Origin: Treponema sp. UBA4232
GTDB taxonomy: Bacteria > Spirochaetota > Spirochaetia > Treponematales > Treponemataceae
Length of the DNA stretch: 7,662 nt
Assembly: GCA_002396325.1 (NCBI GenBank)
Contig: DGXM01000046.1
Span: forward strand, 1 to 7,662
Reading direction: 5' to 3'
The number at the start of each line of letters is the position of its first letter. Within the stretch, counting starts at the first letter, position 1. Position numbers and translations under genes: made by a program. Under the pieces are notes generated by a model. That model saw only the letters and a program-made list of their open reading frames with translations, was not told the origin of the DNA and searched no databases. Below are positions 5,653-7,662 of the stretch, piece by piece.

Positions 5653-7344
5653 TCAATATCCGTCACTCATGCTGCGGTTGATGTCTCTCTGGTAAAGTTC
5701 GGCATAAATCAGGCTGCGCTTCTTGAGTTCATCCTTGCGCTCCTGGGTGAACGGAAGGTATCTCCAGAAGATTGCGCGGACTTCCTTTTCAAGTTTCTGC
5801 GTACCGTTGGATTCTTTTGTCATCCACAGGATATAGTCTTCGATAAAGAACTGCTTTACGTCGCCCTTCATCTTTTTTCCTTCTATATACTGGTAGTATT
5901 GTCCTGTAAGACCGTCGCTCATCCAGTCGAAAGAAGCCTTTTCCTTTGCCACCTGCCAGCGGAGATCTGCCACTGCGGTAAGACAGGCAATCTTCAAATT
6001 GCGGGGGTACATGGGGATGATGATGCGTCCACGACTTGTAATGCGGTTGAAGCGGTCGAATGGCTCCCAGCAGAATCCCGAATCTCCGTAGGTAGGCACC
6101 AAAAGCACGTAAGGAACGATGCGGTTCGGCACATTGCGGTGAATACGGCAGAAACAGCCCGGGTCAATAGACTCAATCCAAGCCAATTCACGAAGCACGT
6201 TTTCGCGGAATCCGGTCTCCTTGTCCAGACAGTGGAAAAATTCCTTCGTAAGAATGGGGAACTGGTTTCCCTGTCGTCCGCAAGTCATCTTTGCCATCTG
6301 GCGCACCGTGGTCATTTCGGAAAGAATCTCTTCCAATCCTACGTTTGTGTTTTCCTCCGGCATTTCAGCGGATTTTGCCTCCAGACTGTATCCGATTTCC
6401 TTTGCTTCCTGCAGCTCGCGGAGATATCCTGCAAGCTCTTTGTCAACTTTCTGCAAAGTATGGAAAACGCCGTTGATTTCGGAGAACATCTTTCTCTGTT
6501 CGTCAGAATATGGCTGAGTGTGACCTTCAAGTCCGATTACTGGAAGATGTTCGGTCAGCATCTGGAATTTGTCAATAACAAGCTGCTCGAGTCTGTTTCT
6601 TTCGTTTTCGCGTGAAGTCAAAAGATTTTCAGAACTCTGGAGTTTACCTTCGTTTTTACTTTTAAGCTGCTGAATGCGCTGCTGGTCTGCACCGGGACCT
6701 TTTTTCTTTGCTGGAAGCTCATCGGTAACGCTGGGCGTGAGACGTCCTGCCGCAACTTCTTTGATCCACTCATCCATGTAAAGGATGGGCTCGCCGGTCT
6801 CATTGTTCATAACAGAGCGGGAAAAAAAGTCCTTCGCTTCGGGGGTAAACAAAGACGGAAGCACCATACCGAAACGCATGGCCATACGTTTGCATAGCGG
6901 AGTCTTGGTATTGATCATTTTCGGTGCTAAAGAACGCAGGAAATTCCAGTAAGCGGTAATAATCTGCTGTCTGTAAACCGAGCGGTCGTTTCTGTCCTGC
7001 GTGGTCAGATACTTTGAAAGCAACTGGTGCAGACGCGGGGCACTTTCATCCTCTCCCGTAAAACAGGTCTTGTAATATTTGGGATCATCAAAAACCGGAT
7101 TCGGCTCATCCTCAAAATATTTTTCTATAGGTTTGAACTGGCTCACATTCAAATCAACAGATGGAATTCCTCCGTCTGAAGTGTCTGACTGATCGTTGTT
7201 TTCTTTACCTCTGCCTTCAAAATCCAAATCATTTACGTCTATAACAGACTCGTTGTTGTGCTCGGTACTAGGCAGATTGTCTTCCGCCCCTGCATCTCCC
7301 AACAAAGCCGCGATACCAGGATCAATGTCTTCAATACCACTCAT
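5653..7344 (-). CDS. Uncharacterised 563-residue cytoplasmic protein with coiled coil
   Basis: I do not recognise a named family. The protein has no signal peptide or membrane segment. Residues 1-70 are acidic and rich in Asp, Asn, Ser and Gly, so probably disordered. Residues about 75-210 form a helical-looking domain with an aromatic stretch (AYWNFLRSLAPKM, 131-143). A Lys/Gln/Glu-rich stretch (about 218-262) and another (about 287-325) look like a broken coiled coil. Residues about 340-555 form a second folded region with cysteines at 355, 372, 397, 399 and 425 and a basic, aromatic C-terminus (FFIEDYILWM, FWRYLPFTQERKDELKKR). CFC at 397-399 does not make a recognisable zinc motif. The ATG at 7344 has GGGAG 6 bases upstream and follows a near-consensus promoter. 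It is first in an operon with the RsmI-like methyltransferase, so a role linked to that enzyme's substrate is possible but only inferred. The real-gene call is firm, from length, ribosome site, promoter and tight spacing to the next gene. Confidence 0.85.
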   Translation of the reverse strand: MSGIEDIDPGIAALLGDAGAEDNLPSTEHNNESVIDVNDLDFEGRGKENNDQSDTSDGGIPSVDLNVSQFKPIEKYFEDEPNPVFDDPKYYKTCFTGEDESAPRLHQLLSKYLTTQDRNDRSVYRQQIITAYWNFLRSLAPKMINTKTPLCKRMAMRFGMVLPSLFTPEAKDFFSRSVMNNETGEPILYMDEWIKEVAAGRLTPSVTDELPAKKKGPGADQQRIQQLKSKNEGKLQSSENLLTSRENERNRLEQLVIDKFQMLTEHLPVIGLEGHTQPYSDEQRKMFSEINGVFHTLQKVDKELAGYLRELQEAKEIGYSLEAKSAEMPEENTNVGLEEILSEMTTVRQMAKMTCGRQGNQFPILTKEFFHCLDKETGFRENVLRELAWIESIDPGCFCRIHRNVPNRIVPYVLLVPTYGDSGFCWEPFDRFNRITSRGRIIIPMYPRNLKIACLTAVADLRWQVAKEKASFDWMSDGLTGQYYQYIEGKKMKGDVKQFFIEDYILWMTKESNGTQKLEKEVRAIFWRYLPFTQERKDELKKRSLIYAELYQRDINRSMSDGY

Positions 7345-7350
7345 TATTAA

Positions 7351-7355
7351 CTCCC
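7351..7355 (-). promoter_or_regulatory. Ribosome binding site of the 563-residue protein
   Basis: GGGAG on the - strand lies 6 bases before the ATG at 7344. It fixes this start, and no competing upstream in-frame start is visible. Confidence 0.75.
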
Positions 7356-7385
7356 GTTACTGCATATAGTGCTTGTAATCTACGA

Positions 7386-7415
7386 GCATCCGGACAAAAA
7401 AAGTCAATCAGATGC
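7386..7415 (-). promoter_or_regulatory. 5' leader hairpin with U7 loop
   Basis: In the - strand transcript GCAUCUG (7415-7409) can pair with CGGAUGC (7392-7386), seven pairs including one U-G wobble. An inner GAC/GUC pair set closes a seven-U loop, with AUU bulged on one side. The hairpin begins within one or two bases of the predicted transcription start, near 7416. That position suits an mRNA-stabilising 5' stem. A U7 loop might instead bind an RNA-binding protein. No riboswitch family is recognised. Confidence 0.45.
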
Positions 7416-7422
7416 ATATTTC

Positions 7423-7451
7423 ATTATAACACGCAGGTTTTATTCTATCAA
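7423..7451 (-). promoter_or_regulatory. Near-consensus sigma-70-type promoter of the 563-residue gene operon
   Basis: On the - strand, TTGATA (-35, 7446-7451) and a perfect TATAAT (-10, 7423-7428) are separated by 17 bases (7429-7445). The expected start near 7416 gives a leader of about 72 bases before the ATG at 7344. This is the strongest promoter in the window by match to consensus. Confidence 0.85.
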
Positions 7452-7486
7452 GAGGAATTCATTTTATACAGATGGAGGGGAGGTTA

Positions 7487-7537
7487 ATGCGGACTTCGGA
7501 ATTTCAAAGTTCTCAATCCATAACCGATTTTCCCTGA
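7487..7537 (+). other. Possible 16-codon ORF behind a strong Shine-Dalgarno-like run
   Basis: GGAGGGGAGG (7474-7483) lies just before an ATG at 7487, with its GGAGG core 8 bases from the start. The reading frame encodes MRTSEFQSSQSITDFP and stops at 7537. It could be a leader peptide for a + strand gene starting further right, or chance purine richness. No convincing + strand promoter is seen upstream; a TATACA at 7465-7470 lacks a good -35. No known leader-peptide pattern, such as runs of one regulatory amino acid, is present. Confidence 0.2.
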
Positions 7538-7553
7538 CTATCTTTGATGAAAA

Positions 7554-7662
7554 ATGAATCGAAAACTTCAACCGGGGATTCAAAAATGCCATGAAACGGT
7601 TGTGAATATGCAGAAGAAAGAGCTGTTTTTGAAAGACTCGGAGCGTAGGCGGCGGACGGGAC
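7554..7662 (+). CDS. Possible 5' end of a gene cut by the window edge
   Basis: From ATG 7554 the frame stays open to the edge (36 codons). An internal ATG at 7608 (or GTG at 7602) begins MQKKELFLKDSERRRRTG, which looks like a real charged N-terminus. From 7608 the third codon positions are mostly G or C, as in the genes nearby. Against it, none of these starts has a clear ribosome site. A - strand frame (complement of 7513-7662, ending TGA, with peptide SPVEVFDSFFIKDSQGKS) is also open across the same bases and could instead be the tail of an upstream gene. I slightly favour the + strand reading, but too little is visible to name a product. Confidence 0.25.
   Translation, partial: MNRKLQPGIQKCHETVVNMQKKELFLKDSERRRRTG

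Larger units (their letters stand above)
7452..7662. other. Right-edge region without a confident gene
   Basis: This stretch lies upstream of the promoter at 7423-7451. It holds the Shine-Dalgarno-like run and short ORF at 7474-7537, the competing edge frames, and a 6-base inverted repeat (CAACCG 7569-7574, CGGTTG 7597-7602, 22-base loop). I see no tRNA, terminator or repeat array in it. Confidence 0.6.

Noticed and set aside
5635..6615. 326-codon open frame on the + strand
   Set aside because: It lies wholly antisense to the 563-residue gene and the edge of the methyltransferase gene, is rich in Phe, His, Cys and Leu as antisense shadows are, matches no family, and has no promoter. The - strand genes have ribosome sites, a promoter and tight operon spacing.
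7369..7557. 62-codon + strand frame beginning with GTG
   Set aside because: It crosses the leader hairpin and near-consensus - strand promoter, has no ribosome site, and its peptide resembles no known protein.
1..7662. CRISPR array, insertion sequence, tRNA or riboswitch
   Set aside because: No regularly spaced repeats, transposase motifs, terminal repeats, cloverleaf or known aptamer pattern was seen on either strand.

Overview
The window looks like chromosomal DNA of a treponeme or close spirochaete relative. This rests on two lipoproteins with spirochaete-style lipoboxes, an acetate kinase with a long C-terminal tail, and a large protein with no family I can name. I recognise these from memory, so the genus is an inference. 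There are no mobile elements, CRISPR arrays, or tRNA or rRNA genes.

Layout: the left edge (2-1024, + strand) is the 3' three quarters of ackA, followed by a strong intrinsic terminator that reads as bidirectional. All other confident genes are on the - strand and converge on that terminator. They form two transcription units, each with a near-consensus sigma-70-type promoter with a 17-base spacer. Unit A (promoter 4794-4822) encodes an 892-residue DUF3160 lipoprotein and, sharing an ATGA stop/start overlap, a 300-residue MEMO-family lipoprotein. Unit B (promoter 7423-7451) encodes a 563-residue uncharacterised cytoplasmic protein followed almost immediately by a short RsmI-like (COG0313) SAM-dependent methyltransferase.

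How the genes work together: acetate kinase makes ATP and acetate from acetyl phosphate at the end of fermentation and has no visible link to the rest. The two lipoproteins of unit A are translationally coupled and both predicted to be exported and lipid-anchored, so they probably act together in the envelope. One is a domain of unknown function with an SH3-like module; the other keeps the putative metal ligands of the MEMO/LigB fold. Unit B pairs a possible RNA or tetrapyrrole-type methylase with a coiled-coil protein. The right 210 bases hold no certain gene; short open frames run off the edge on both strands.

The best candidate for an undescribed system is the DUF3160-MEMO lipoprotein pair. 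Its function cannot be read from sequence alone.
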